Of a stretch of DNA of 64,000 nt, positions 32,723 through 44,628 are shown piece after piece. The notes below the pieces were generated by a model. It had not been told where the DNA came from. It ran no database searches and saw only the letters and a list, made by a program, of their open reading frames with translations. Source of the stretch: Magnolia sinica (taxonomy: Eukaryota > Streptophyta > Magnoliopsida > Magnoliales > Magnoliaceae); NCBI RefSeq assembly GCF_029962835.1, contig NC_080588.1, forward strand, positions 18,556,001-18,620,000, read 5' to 3'. Made by a program: the position numbers and the translations under genes. How positions within the stretch are numbered: the first letter of the stretch is position 1; every line of letters starts with the position of its first letter.

Positions 32723-34985
32723 TGTTGAGGGTCAAATATTGCATATTAGACCCCAGTTATGCTTGGATTTACGAACATGATACCATTTGATGGCCCGCTT
32801 TAATCATGTTTGTGATGCAGATTGTATTTACGAGCATGGACTGAAAAGGAAGCTTAAAGCATGGATTTAACGCTCTGATGGCACTAAAGGCAAGGGACGG
32901 ACCCCAGGGGAGCAAGATCAATGGATTTACATGCCAGATATCCGAGAAAATCGAGAAACTGAAGCTCAAGTGGCTCGAAATTGGTCCAGAATGCAAGATC
33001 ACAGGGTTCCCACCATCCATTTAGCTCGAAACTTTATATCTGAACCGAGGAACCCAAATTAACCGTACACGTCGAATTTTAGTCATTGAATCCTTGTGGA
33101 AGTGGCCCAACGGATAGATCAGCCCATAAAACTCTGATTTAGGGCCCACCTGATATCTGGATATGCCTCAATCTTGGGCTCAACTCATTAAATGAGCTGA
33201 CAAAACAAATGGATGGATCGGATCTTACATATACATCATAGTGGACCCCATCTGTACTTTGCAAGTGCACGGTGCTGTGCACTCCCGCGCCGCACCAAAA
33301 CATCAAGGCAGCTTTGACTGCCTTGACTCGATCCGTCTCATGCAAGGAGACGGCGTCTTCACCGCTGGACCGCCGGACGATGATTGTGGGCCCCACCTAT
33401 CATCCATTCGGATGATCTGGACCGTCTATTGGAGTTCCACGGGCCCTCTAACCAAATCCTAGCTGACGGAATTTTAAGAGACAGCTCGTATCGGATTTCA
33501 GCCATCCAAATGGGGGACGGACGGTAGTATGAAAAACTCTATGGGCCACATCGAATCCGATCCAAAACGGACCAAGTCTGACTGGTTTTTCGACGTGAAT
33601 CAAATGGTCCGAGTGGATTTCCATGAAGACACCGACAATGGGCCCACCGACTTTCACAGCGCAGGACGTGTATGCTTTGTTTTGTGAAAGTGACTTGCGG
33701 ACAATCCTTATGGGCCACCATTTTGCATCATCAGCCCAATCCGGACCGTCCATTAGACTCCAATGGAGGTTCTTATCTAGACCTAGATGAGAAAATCAGA
33801 CCTACACAGCAAGAACGATGTCCATGTGTTTAAAATGCAAGATGGACGGTGTAAACAGAGAGCTGCAGTTCACCTCTGTAGGTCACGATTTTGATCTGAA
33901 ATCTGTTCATTCCACCGAAATTTCACCACAAATTCGGTGGAAGGAACGGATTCCTCCAACTCTAAACAATACAGGGCCCACCATCAATGTGCGGCAGATT
34001 CTTGCGTTCGGTTCCGCTGCGAACTGAACTGCATAAACAGGGACCTACGTAAGGAGTTCCCGATCCTTCTTTGCTGCGGAAACCGGCCGACTCCAAGATC
34101 ATCCTTGTTATAAAAGAAAGAGAAAAAAGAGCCAGGGGGATAGATATTTTTCGACGGCTCTCGGTTAGACATGCATCACAAGGAGGAGAGAGAGTAGAGG
34201 GGTTAGAGTTTATTTCTTATTTTTTGTTTTGTTTTTGTTCAAGTTCTAGCCCATTCATGGCTGGCTAAACCTCTTAGCTAGGGCTAAGAGGTGAAGCTTG
34301 TGGCATGATGGGAAGACTCTATGGCTTTGATTCATTACTAAACTGATGCTGATATTGGTTTGATTTTAAGGAATACCTTTAGTTTTTAATGGTTTGTTGT
34401 GACTGAAATTACAATAGATCTGCAATGGCTTTGAGTATTTCCTTTTCATTATTGTGATTATGTAGTTAGGAAACCTTGTTGTTCACCATCGCCCCTTGGA
34501 CATGGTTGGATGACGGAACCCTTCCTAACATTCATACGTCACTTAGATTGGCTGTGGATTGGTTTAATTCTATTGTTTGCTTTGTCTCATAGGCATGGTT
34601 TTGTGATGGAATCCATTCTAATTTACATCCATTTTGTCTCTTGAAAACTAGATCAACAACAGTTCAGATTCGATTCTAGTGATATATCTTCCAACTGGAT
34701 GAAGATGGGATTCAAAATCCATTTGAGTTCGTGAATCAAGCGTAGACTGCCCTGATCTCTACAAGTGGATCCTCTTAATCCCTAGTTTCCTTCTTTTGAA
34801 TTCCTTAAGTTTTAGAGTAATATTTCACTATTATTCCTCAAAAACCATTCGATTTAGATTTCATCTTAATATAGTTCTCGTTCTACTTAGTTTCAGATAA
34901 CGTACAGGTATCAGTCCGTTGGGATTCGACCTCGGTCTCACCGAGTTTATTACTACATCACAACCCTATACTTGGGGAGTGAACA
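32723..34985 (+). mobile_element. Element C 5' LTR
   Basis: 2263 bp, starting TGTTGAGGGTCAAATATTGC and ending GGGGAGTGAACA. The first 20 bases are shared with the outer end of element D's LTR (TGTTGAGTATCAAATATTGC). It contains GGGCCCAC motifs, a GC-rich U3 (33250-33760) and a TATA box. By eye the two C LTRs differ at about 5% in the first 380 bp and less elsewhere, mostly transitions. Confidence 0.95.
34107..34117 (+). promoter_or_regulatory. Element C LTR TATA box (5' copy)
   Basis: GTTATAAAAGA followed by A/G-rich sequence. The identical box in the 3' LTR is at 43750-43760. Placed after the GC-rich U3, it is the likely transcription start area of C. Confidence 0.55.
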
Positions 34986-34990
34986 AGTTT

Positions 34991-35009
34991 TTGGCGCCGT
35001 TGCCGGGGA
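34991..35009 (+). other. Element C primer-binding site
   Basis: TTGGCGCCGTTGCCGGGGA, six bases after the LTR end. TGGCGCCGTTGCCGGGGA is complementary to the 3' end of plant tRNA-Asp and is the usual PBS of Athila-type elements. Confidence 0.9.
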
Positions 35010-35752
35010 TTGACAATTACGATTCTTTGAAATTAATTAGTTTTAGAATTAGTTTGAGATTAGGATTTTACTAACTTTAGTTTTAGATTTTATTTCTATT
35101 TGATTTTTAGAACTAACTTGTTTCCTATTTTGTAGGATCCTGACATAAACTTCTAAATTGGTAATCCTTTTCTAATTCCTCTACTTTTTTCTATTTTTAA
35201 AATTAGGGTTTGAATTTTAGAAATTTTCTATTTCGAGTATTTCCCTATTGTTTTTTAGGAAATAGTTTATTTTTAGAAACTTTCCTCTTTTGTTTTTAGA
35301 AACTTGGTTAATTATTTCCCTTTTTAGAGATTCTTTCTAATTTTAGAAACTAACTCATCTTTCCTTTATTTTTAGAAACTTTCTAATTCTGGAACTTTCC
35401 TTTTTAGAAACTAACTTTCCTATTTTGTAGGCTTTTAAGATAGAAATTTCTAATTCGGTAAGCTTTCTCTCTACTTTCTAATTTTCAGTTCTCTTTTAGT
35501 AATTTACTTTCTAGTTTAGAACTTTCCAAATTTATTTTAGAAATTTCCACTTTCTTTTAAGAATTCCTTCTTTTAGAAATCAATTTACCGCTATCTTTCT
35601 TTTTAAGGATTTTTCTTCTCTTTTTAGAATCTAACTTATTTTGTTTTATTTTGCAGGTTTTTTTAACTTAGGGACTCCAATTTGGTAACTTCTTTCCAAC
35701 CCTCTCTTTCTTTTTAGATTTTCTTTTCCCTTCTTAGGATTATGCTTCAAAT
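35010..35752 (+). repeat. T-rich leader of element C with three micro-exon-like units
   Basis: Untranslated leader composed of TTTTTAGAAACTTTCC-like degenerate repeats. It contains three imperfect copies of a unit consisting of TATTTTGTAG (or TTGCAG), 25-28 nt of conserved sequence (35136-35160, 35431-35457, 35657-35684), then GGTAA. Each copy is thus bounded by an acceptor-like AG and a donor-like GTAA. Element D has one counterpart (60939-60964, minus strand). Confidence 0.7.
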
Positions 35753-37015
35753 TTGATTGAGGGCTGCGAGTGTTTCATGCCCAAGTGGGCCCGTGACAAC
35801 ACTCGACGTCTCTTGACTGAAGGAGGATTGGTTGAGGGGTTAACTATCTATCATAGGACTAGACACCACTCGAAATTCCCTGAGTTAATTGAAGTGATGG
35901 CTGAAAACCAACCTCTTCTACCCCAACCTAGGGTAGAGGACATTCAGGATGAGAATGAGGTGTATTAAGCACCCCCGCCATGTACTTTATGAGATTATTT
36001 ACAACCAGCGGGGGTGAGTACGCCCTCATGCATGATTTTTTCTGAAAATACAGAATATATGGACATCAAGCCAGGGGTTATCCAACTCCTTCCTAAGTTC
36101 CATGGGCTTGAATCTGAAGAACCATATTTATATTTGAAAGAGTTTGATGAGATCAGAGTCACTTTATATTTTCAAAATGTGTCTGAGGACACAGTCAGGC
36201 TGAGACTCTTTCCTTTTTCCTTAAAAGAGAAGGCTAAGACGTGGTTACATTCACTGCGTCCTAGATCCATTGGCACATGGAATGACAAGCAGAGGGAATT
36301 CATAAAGAAATTTTTCCCACATCATAAAATGATTACCTTCAGAAAAGCAATCATGAACTTCACCCAAAAGGAAGATGAAACATTTTACCAATGTTGGGAA
36401 AGGTTCAAGGATTTGGTTAGTTCATGCCCACAACACGATTTTGAAACGTGGCGCATTACAAATTTTTTCTATGATGGACTAACATCTTCAATGCGCCAAA
36501 TGGTCGAGACAATGTGTAATGGAGAATTCATTAATAAAAATGTCAACAAGGTATGGGATTACCTCGATAGTCTTGCTGAAAAAACACAATCCTAGGACTA
36601 TTACCCAAAATTGAACACCATGTCTAGGCCGACTCAATCTAAGGAGAAAGGTGGATTGTATCTCTTGAAAGAAGAGGATGATCTCAAGTATAAAGTGACT
36701 ACGCTCATAAGAAAAGTTGAGGCCATGGAAGGAAAGAAGGATAAGGTTAATGAAAGTGTTTGTGGCATCTATGATTGCAACATTCATACAACTGAAAATT
36801 GCTCTACGATACTCGCCTTTTAAGAAGTGTTGAATGAACAATCCAATGCCGTAAATAATTATCAAAGACCTTTCAATGGACCAACCTCTAATACGTACAA
36901 TCCTCGTTAGAAAAATTATCCAAACTTTAGTTGGAGAAATGGACAAACTGCTACCCCTCAAGGTTTCTTCAATCAAAATCCAAATCAAGGGAAACCTCAA
37001 GAAGAACCGGTTCAA
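35753..37015 (+). pseudogene. Element C gag
   Basis: EGCECFMPKWARDNTRRLLTEGG starts the recognisable protein (35759 on), matching element D. The retrotransposon gag domain is at 36014-36595 (KPGVIQLLPKFHGLESEEPYLYLKEFDEI, LRLFPFSLKEKAKTWLHSLRP, FIKKFFPHHKMITFRKAIMNF). A C-terminal part follows at 36611-36823 (EDDLKYKVTTLIRKVEAME and CGIYDCNIHTTENCSTI). Stops separate the parts; at least two lie where the related D copy or context predicts Gln or Trp (F-stop-EVLNEQ, NPR-stop-KNYPNF). Confidence 0.88.
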
Positions 37016-37076
37016 AATTCCATGTAAGAGCTGACCCAGGTAATACGAGATAAGTGATCCCAGCTCTTCAAATCAA

Positions 37077-37905
37077 ATGGGGCACGCTAAATCCATCACC
37101 ACTCTTAGGAGTGGGAAGATCATTGATAAAACCCTTCCGGTTAGGCCCGAAAAGCCTCAAGAACCAGAAGAGGACAACAATAATAGATCTAGTGAGGCCC
37201 CACAAAAATTAGAATCGGAGCTTCTAGAAAAGCCAGTTGCTCATTTCCCTAACGGTTGGTTGCACCAAAACCTCTCTCTAACTCTCAAGATATCCTAGAG
37301 GTGTTGAAACAAGTGAAAGTCAACATTCCTCTACTTAATATCGTAAAACAGATACCTTCATATGCCAAATTCCTGAAAGACTTATGCACGACCAAATGGC
37401 ACCAGAGTATTCAAAAGAAAATCTTCTTGATCGAGAAAGTGAGTGCCATCCTAAAGCAAGACGTGCCACAGAAATTCAAAGATCCCGGTAGCCTAACCAT
37501 ATCATGTGTAATCGAGGACCATCAATTGATCATGCAGTTCTTGACTAAGGAGCGAGCGTCAATCTGATTCCCTACTCGGTATATAAACAGTTAGGTTTGG
37601 GTGAATTAAAACCCACCCTAACCACACTACAACTTACTGATCACTCTGTTCGTGTACCAAGAGGGATAGTTGAGGATGTGTTGGTCTAAGTTGATAGATT
37701 TTACTACCCTGTAGATTTTATCATCCTGGACATCAAACCCATCAATAATATGAGCACTCAGATCCCCGTCATCTTTGGTCACCTATTCCTTGCTACTTCA
37801 AACGCAATTATCAATTGCAGGAATGGCGTAATGACTATGTCTTTTGGGAATATGACATTGGAGTTAAACATCTTTTTCAATAACAACAGAAACTTAGAGG
37901 ATGAT
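37077..37905 (+). pseudogene. Element C protease region
   Basis: AKSITTLRSGKIIDKT, then LSNSQDILEVLKQVKVNIPLL and LKDLCTTKW lead into the protease. The active site that should read D-x-G-A is D-stop-G-A-S-V at 37543-37554, so the retropepsin is interrupted exactly at its catalytic motif. It continues NLIPYSVYKQLGLGELKPTLTTLQL and IPVIFGHLFLATSNAIIN. A further stop (LV-stop-VDRFYYPVDF) is a probable Gln codon change. A frameshift lies just before the active site. Confidence 0.85.
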
Positions 37906-37958
37906 GACGATTTTCACGACATTAACATGATTGACTCTTTAGTGGAATTACGACACCT

Positions 37959-39233
37959 TTGACCTTATCCTCTGACCTTCTAGAGACGTGCCTAGCCCAC
38001 TCCCATGATTTTGATGATGATATGATTAGGGAGACGTATGCCTTGCTTGATACTGCACCAGTACTTGAAGCTAACCGGTGGAGGCCACAATTTGAAGAGT
38101 TGCCCCAAACTGATGTAGTGCCTCTACCGTCTAACCTCAAGCCACCAAAGCTTGACCTAAAATCTTTGCACTCTGATTTGAAATATGTCTATTTAGGTCA
38201 AGATGAGACATACCTGATGGTGATCTCTGCCCACCTGGAGAAAGAACAGGAGAGTATGCTCATATCTACTCTCATTGAGCATAAGGGAGCCCTTGGATGG
38301 ATGATAGCGGACCTCAAGGGAATCAACTCCTCGATTTGTACTCACTGCATTTATCTTGAGGATAATGCTAAGACCGCTCGGCAATCACAACGTAGACTAA
38401 ATCCAAATATGAGGGAAGTGGTTAAGGCCAAGGTTCTTAAACTATTAGATGTGAGTATCATATAACCCATATCCGATAGTCAATGGGTGAGTCCAACTCA
38501 GGTGGTTCGTAAGAAGTCTGGGATCACCATCGTAGCCAATGCTAATAATGAATTCGTGCCAACTAGAGTTACTACTGGTTGGAGAATGTGCATTGACTAT
38601 AGGAAGCTGAATACCGTCACGAGGAAGGACCATTTTCCTTTGCCCTTCATTGATTAAATATTGAAAAGGCTAGCTGGTCATTCCTATTACTATTTCCTTG
38701 ACGGGTATTCGGGTTACAATCAGATTGAAATCGCCCCTGAGGACCAGGAAAAGACTACATTTACATGTCCCTACGGCACCTTTGCCTACAGAAGGATGCC
38801 ATTCGGATTATGTAATGCCCCTGCCACCTTTCAGCGATGTATGATGAGTATCTTTTCTGATATGGTGGGGAAATATCTAGAGGTCTTCATGGATGATTTC
38901 TCTATTTTCGGTTCATCTTTCAGCGAGTGCTTAGAGAGTCTTAAATGTGTACTGAAAAGATGTGAAGACAAGAACTTGGTACTTAATTGGGAGAAGTGTC
39001 ATTTCATGGTTCATAAGGGAATTGTCCTTGGACATATTATCTCGTTCAAAGGAATCGAGGTGGATAAGGCAAAAATCGATCTTATCTCTAACCTACCTCC
39101 ACCCAAGAATATCAGAGATGTGCGATCTTTCTTGGGACACGCAGGGTTTTATAGACGATTCATAAAGGACTTTAGTTTCCTCTCTCGTCCCTTATGTAAT
39201 CTTCTGCAAAAGGATGCACCACGAGTGGACTGA
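37959..39233 (+). pseudogene. Element C reverse transcriptase
   Basis: The spacer with LETCLAHSHDFDDDMIRE and YLGQDETYLMVISAHLEKEQE leads to RT: RQSQRRLNPNMREVVKAKVLKLLD, WRMCIDYRKLNTVTRKDHFPLP, FLDGYSGYNQIEIAPEDQEKT, and RRMPFGLCNAPATFQRCMM. The catalytic FMDD is intact at 38886-38897. Stops occur at SII-stop-PISDSQW and FID-stop-ILKRLAG. The PFGLCNAPATFQRCMMSIF pattern is typical of Athila-lineage RT. It overlaps the RNase H frame by 20 bp with a shift. Confidence 0.92.
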
Positions 39234-39819
39234 GCAATGCCAGGAAGCTTTCACCAAGCTTAAGGGCATGTTAACCACTGCACCTATCATGCAACCACCC
39301 GATTGGAGCCTTCCTTTTGAGCTTATGTGCGACGCTTCTAATTATGCTCTTGGAGCGGTTCTAAGCCAGAGAAAAGATAAGAGGCCCTACGTCATTCATT
39401 ACGCAAGTAGAACTTTAAATTCTGCCCAAGTGAACTACTCGACTACGGAAAAAGAACTCCTAACTGTAGTGTTTGCTTTGGATAAATTTAGGTCCTACTT
39501 GATCAGATCCAAGATCATTATCTACACAGATCATGCGGCACTTAAGTATCTTCTTTCTAAGAATGATTCTAAGCCCTGCCTGATACGATGGATCCTTCTA
39601 CTTCAAGAATTTGATTTGGAAATTAAAGATAAAAAGGGAGTAGAGAACATAGTGGCCGATCATCTGTCTCGCCTTAATACCTCTGATTCCCCTGAGGCGA
39701 CCCATATCAATGACATGTTCCCTGATGAACAACTGTTCAGAGTCTCCCATTCGCCTTGGTTCGCTGATATTGCCAATTATCTTGCCACAGGTTCCATACC
39801 GACGCATTGGACTGCATAA
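39214..39819 (+). pseudogene. Element C RNase H
   Basis: Open frame of 201 codons: [18 protein letters not shown] (first catalytic Asp), [24 protein letters not shown] (catalytic Glu), [15 protein letters not shown] (Asp) and [13 protein letters not shown] (final Asp). All four expected acidic residues are visible. Only one RNase H domain is present, unlike elements B and F, consistent with Athila. It is in a different frame from RT, so one frameshift lies near 39215. Confidence 0.9.
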
Positions 39820-39904
39820 GATAAGAAGAAATTCTTTACCAAGGTACGCAACTTTTTTTGGAACGATTAATATGTATTTAAATATTGCCCAGACCAAATC
39901 TTAA

Positions 39905-40929
39905 GGAGATGTGTACCAGACGATGAGCACCAGAGTGTCATCTCCTTTTGTTACTCACAGGCCTATGGTGGTCACTTTTCTGCTAAAAAGACCACAGCCA
40001 AGATTTTACAGTGTGGCTTTTATTGGCCCACTATGTTCAGGGACATTCATGAGTTTTGCAAGGCTTGTGAGCGTTGTAAAAAATTAAGAGCTTTATCCCG
40101 TCGAAATATGATGCCTTTGAATCCCATCCTTATCATAGAAGCATTTGACTGCTGGGGCATCGATTTCATAGGACCATTCCCCCAATCATTTAGAAATTTG
40201 TATATTTTGCTCACCGCAGATTATGTCACTAAATGGGTCGAAGCAATTCCGTGCCAAAATAATGACCATCGTACGGTCATTAAATTCTTAAAAGAGAACA
40301 TCCTTTCGCGGTTCGGGATGCCTCGAGCCATCATTAGTGATAGGGGCTTACACTTTTGTAATAGACCATTCGAGAGCTTAATGAAGAAATACGGTATCTC
40401 TCATAAGGTGAGAACCCCATACCATCCACAAACAAGTGGACAAGCTGAGATTTCAAATAGGGAGATCAAACATATGCTAGAGAAAACGGTTAACCCTGAT
40501 CGTAAGGATTGGTCAATCCAATTGACCGATGCCTTATGGGCATACCGTACTGCTTTTAAAACCCTTATTGGAATGTCTCCCTTTAGACTTGTCTATGGGA
40601 AAGCTTGTCACTTGCCTGTGGAGTTGGAACATAAAGCATACTGGGTGATCAAAAATCTGAATTTCAATCTAGACAACGCTGACTCGTTACGTAAACTTCA
40701 ATTAAATGAACTTGAAGAAATCCGGAACGATGCGTACAAGAACTCGAGAATTTACAAAGACAGAATGAAGGCGTTTCATGACCAACGTATTCTACGGAAA
40801 TCATTCACACCTGGTCAAAAAGTCCTTTTGTATAATTCTCGATTACATCTCTTTCCAGGTAGCTTCGATCTCGTTGGACTGGCCCTTACATTATGGTCAC
40901 TGCGTACCCTCATGGAGCCCTTGAGATAA
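39905..40929 (+). pseudogene. Element C integrase
   Basis: Zinc-binding H2C2 segment ([31 protein letters not shown]) then the core with [13 protein letters not shown] (Asp), [15 protein letters not shown] (Asp) and [19 protein letters not shown] (Glu). The C-terminal part includes [19 protein letters not shown] and [21 protein letters not shown]-like sequence typical of Athila. The main 298-codon frame is open; the first zinc ligands lie in another frame. A frameshift near 40870 alters the tail. Confidence 0.9.
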
Positions 40930-42365
40930 GAGATCCCGACAATAGCAAAAAGTTTAAAGTAAATGGACATCGCTTAAAGTCATTTGTCGAGAAATTTGAT
41001 TCAGAGGACATGTCCATACCTCTGACTGATCCTATTTACCAGGATTGATCTCCTAGTCTGATGGAGGTATAGGTAGGTCTCCTGTTTTCATGGGATTAGG
41101 GAAGTTTCCTTTATGCTGTTTTAGGATAGATGGTAAACTTAGCGCTCCTGGGAGCCATCCCAGCTTTTCATTTTGTTACATTTTCTTAGTTAGTTAGTTC
41201 AATGTTTGTGGGTAACATTGCTGCAAACCCTCACGAGACTACAACTCATCCACTAGGGGCAACCTAGGGGTTTAAAGGCTTGTTGCATATGCTAAATGCA
41301 ATCGAGAGCACCTGCGAAAGTGGTGTAGGTAGGATTTTATTTTTGTTGGTTTCTCTCTTGTGCTGACCCGCTCTTACGTAGATATTTTTGGAAAGCCTCT
41401 TGATTCTTTCGTCCAGGTACTATCTTTCCATCACTCCTCTTATATTTTCGTTGTCCCATGTGCATTGCATGCTTATTTCTTTTACATTGAGGACAATGTA
41501 GATTTTAGGTTGGGGGTGGGAGATTAGGTTTCCTAATCATTGTTTTCTTGGTCTTGAGCAAAAATTGTGAAAATTTTTAAACTTTTTGAAATTTCTTGTG
41601 AATTTCAAGATGCGTAATGTTGGTAATTTGTGACTCTTGGACTCAGTATCATTTAGATTTCAAAATTAAGTTTGAATTGTCAATCCATGATTAGTAGTTT
41701 AAAATACTGATTGAATCATGATTTCACAAAACACATCTCGCTTGCACATTAAGGGTTTAGTTCGATATTGAAGGATTAACTTGGTAATCACTAAACATGA
41801 AAGGAACCAACTTGAGAAAATTGAATGGATTGGGCAAACAGTCTTTACCATAGGTTTGCTCCCTATAGGTGAGGATTCGATTCCCCATGGATGATATTTG
41901 AAAAAGAGTTGGGTGTACAGTCTTTACCTTAGGTTTGCTCCTTATAGGTAAGGATTTGATTCCCCTTCTTGGCGTTACTTTTAATGAAAAAATCAAAAAT
42001 TAAAAGAATAAAAAGATAATGTGTGAGGCAAGTTTTGGTTATCGTGAATTCTCTTATTGGTTACCAATGATATCCTTAAATAGAGAGGTGAATCTTAATG
42101 TTGATAAGTCGAGATTAGACTATACATCCATGGAATTCAATGTTAGAATTGTTCTAATTGACGAAATAATACTTTGAACTTGATTATGAAGTTTACTGTG
42201 CGCCTGAGCCTAGGAGAAAGTAATACCTAACATTCATGAATCTTAGAATTCTCATATCTGGATTATTCTGCAAAAATCACTCGAGTTTATAGAAATTGTT
42301 CTGTAATTCTCAACTTACTTTTCGCATATTTTGCTCGGGACTAGCAAAATGCCAGTTGGGGGTTG
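40930..42365 (+). other. Element C post-integrase non-coding region and polypurine tract
   Basis: Contains GAGGACAATG and GGTTGGGGGTGGG, a conserved signature of Athila elements after pol. A 79-bp-period direct repeat (CAGTCTTTACC...GATTCCCC) lies at 41831-41965. AGTTGGGGGTTG at 42354-42365 directly before the 3' LTR probably serves as the polypurine tract. No env-like frame. Confidence 0.7.
41831..41970. repeat. 79-bp direct repeat pair in element C
   Basis: Two copies of ACAGTCTTTACC(A/T)TAGGTTTGCTCC(C/T)TATAGGT(G/A)AGGATT, starting at about 41831 and 41910. The first is followed by CGATTCCCCATGG, the second by TGATTCCCCTT. Confidence 0.8.
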
Positions 42366-44628
42366 TGTTGAGGGTCAAATATTGCATATTAGACCCCAGT
42401 TATGCTTGGATTTATGAACATGATACCGTTTAATGGCCCACTTTAATCATGTTTGTGATGCAGAGTGTATTTACGAGCATGGACTGAAAAGGAAGCTTAA
42501 AGCATAGATTTAATGCTCTGATAGCACTAAAGGCAAGGGACGGACCCCAGGGGAGCAAGATCAATGGATTTACAAGCCAAAGATCCGAGAAAATCGAGAA
42601 ACTGAAGCTCAAGTGGTTCGAAATTGGTCCAGAATGCAAGATCACAGGGTTCCCACCATCCATTTAGTTCGAAACTTTATATCTAACCTGAGGAACCCAA
42701 ATTAACCGTACACGTCGAATTTCAGTCATTGGATCCTTGTGGAAGTGGCCCAACGGATAGATCAGCCCATAAAACTCTGATTTAGGGCCCACCTGATATC
42801 TGGATATGCCTCAATCTTGGGCTCAACTCATTAAATGAGCTGACAAAATAAATGGATGGATCGGATCTTACATATACATCATAGTGGACCCCATCTGTAC
42901 TTTGCAAGTGCACGGTGCTGTTCACTCCCACGCCGCACCAAAACATCAAGGCAGCTTTGACTGCCTTGACTCGATCCGTCTCATGCAAGGAGACGGCGTC
43001 TTCACCGCTGGACCGCCGGACGATGATTGTGGGCCCCACCTATCATCCATTCGGATGATCTGGACCGTCTATTGGAGTTCCACGGGCCCTCTAACCAAAT
43101 CCTAGCTGACGAAATTTTAAGAGATAGCTCGTATTGAATTTCAGCCATCCAAACGGGGGACGGACGGTAGTATGAAAAACTCTGTGGGCCACATCGAATC
43201 TGATCCAAAACGGACCAAGTCCGACTGGTTTTTCGACGTGAATCAAATGGTCCGAGTGGATTTCCATGAAGACACCGACAATGGGCCCACCGACTTTCAC
43301 AGCGCAGGACGTGCATGCTTTGTTTTGTGAAAGTGACTTGCGGACGATCCTTGTGGGCCACCATTTTGCATCATCAGCCCAATCCGGACCGTCCATTAGA
43401 CTCCAATGGAGGTTCTTATCTAGACCTAGATGAGGAAATCGGACCTACACAGCAAGAACGATGTCCATGTGTTTAAAATGCAAGATGGACGGTGCAAACA
43501 AAGAGCTGCAGTTCACCTCTGTGGGTCACGATTTCGATCTGAAATCTATCCATTCCACCGAAATTTCACCACAAATTCAGTGGAAGGAACAGATTCCTCC
43601 AACTCCAGACAATACAGGGCCCACCATCAACGTGCAGCAGATTCTTGCGTTCGGTTTCGCTGTGAACTGAACTGCGTAAACAGGGACCTACATAAGGAGT
43701 TCCCGATCCTTCTTTGCTGCGGAAACTGGCTGACTCCAGGAGCATCCTTGTTATAAAAGAAAGAGAAAAAAGAGCCAAGGGGATAGATATTTTTCGACGG
43801 CTCTCGGTTAGATGTGCATCACAAGGAGGAGAGAGAGTAGAGGGGTTAGAGTTTATTTCTTATTTTTTGTTTTGTTTTTGTTCAAGTTCTAGCCCATTCA
43901 TGGCTAGCTAAACCTCTTAGCTAGGGCTAAGAGGTGAAGCTTGTGGCATGATGGGAAGACTCTATGGCTTTGATTCATTACTAAACTGATGCTGATATTG
44001 GTTTGATTTTAAGGAATACCTTTAGTTTTTAATGGTTTGTTGTGACTGAAATTACAATAGATCTGCAATAGCTTTGAGTATTTCCTTTTCATTATTGTGA
44101 TTATGTAGTTAGGAAACCATGTTGTTCACCATCGCCCCTTGGACATGGTTGGATGACGGAACCCTTCCTAACATTCATACCTCACTCAGATTGGCTGTGG
44201 ATTGGTTTAATTCTGTTGTTTACTTTGTCTCATAGGCATGGTTTTGTGATGGAATCCATTCTAATTTACATCCGTTTTGTCTCTTGAAAACTAGATCAAC
44301 AACAGTTCAGATTCGATTCTAGTGATATATCTTCCAACTGGATGAAGATGGGATTCAAAATCCAGTTGAGTTCGTGAATCAAGCGTAGACTGCCATGATC
44401 TCTACAAGTGGATCCTCTGAATCCTTAGTTTCCTTCTTCTGAATTCCTTAAGTTTTAGAGTAATATTTTACTATTATTCCTCAAAAACCATTCGATTTAG
44501 ATTTCATCTTAATCTAGTTCTCGTTCTACTTAGTTTCAGATAACGTACAGGTATCAGTCCGTTGGGATTCGACCTCGGTCTCATCGAGTTTATTACTACA
44601 TCACAACCCTATACTTGGGGAGTGAACA
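42366..44628 (+). mobile_element. Element C 3' LTR
   Basis: 2263 bp, the same length as the 5' copy and collinear with it from TGTTGAGGGTC to AGTGAACA, followed by CTCGC. It shares the TATA box, GC-rich U3 and the CTAGCTAAACCTCTTAGCTAGGG inverted motif region. Differences from the 5' copy are scattered substitutions. Confidence 0.95.

Larger units (their letters stand above)
32723..44628 (+). mobile_element. Complete Athila-type Gypsy element C, 11.9 kb
   Basis: Two LTRs of exactly 2263 bp each (TGTTGAG...GTGAACA), a tRNA-Asp-type PBS, gag, protease, RT, RNase H and integrase in order, and the Athila-typical post-integrase motif GAGGACAATG then GGTTGGGGGTGGG near 41491-41525. Flanking 5-mers are CTCAC (32718-32722) and CTCGC (44629-44633), a target-site duplication with one change. 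Excision restores the leader of the PMD gene of element B. No env-like frame or chromodomain seen. The coding region has several stops and frameshifts. Confidence 0.93.

Noticed and set aside
33448-33753. 101-codon minus-strand frame, repeated at 43091-43396
   Set aside because: Both copies are inside the GC-rich U3 of C's LTRs; a shared frame follows from LTR identity, and no protein family is recognised.
34220-34290. CTAGCTAAACCTCTTAGCTAGG hairpin as terminator or RNA gene
   Set aside because: It is part of both C LTRs and fits a hairpin in the transcribed LTR leader; nothing supports a separate RNA gene.
36488-37015. 175-codon minus-strand open frame
   Set aside because: It lies antisense across element C gag, has no recognisable domain, and the plus-strand gag explains the sequence.
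41100-42350. Possible env-like gene after integrase of element C
   Set aside because: Athila elements can carry an env-like frame here, but no long frame, signal peptide or membrane segment is present.
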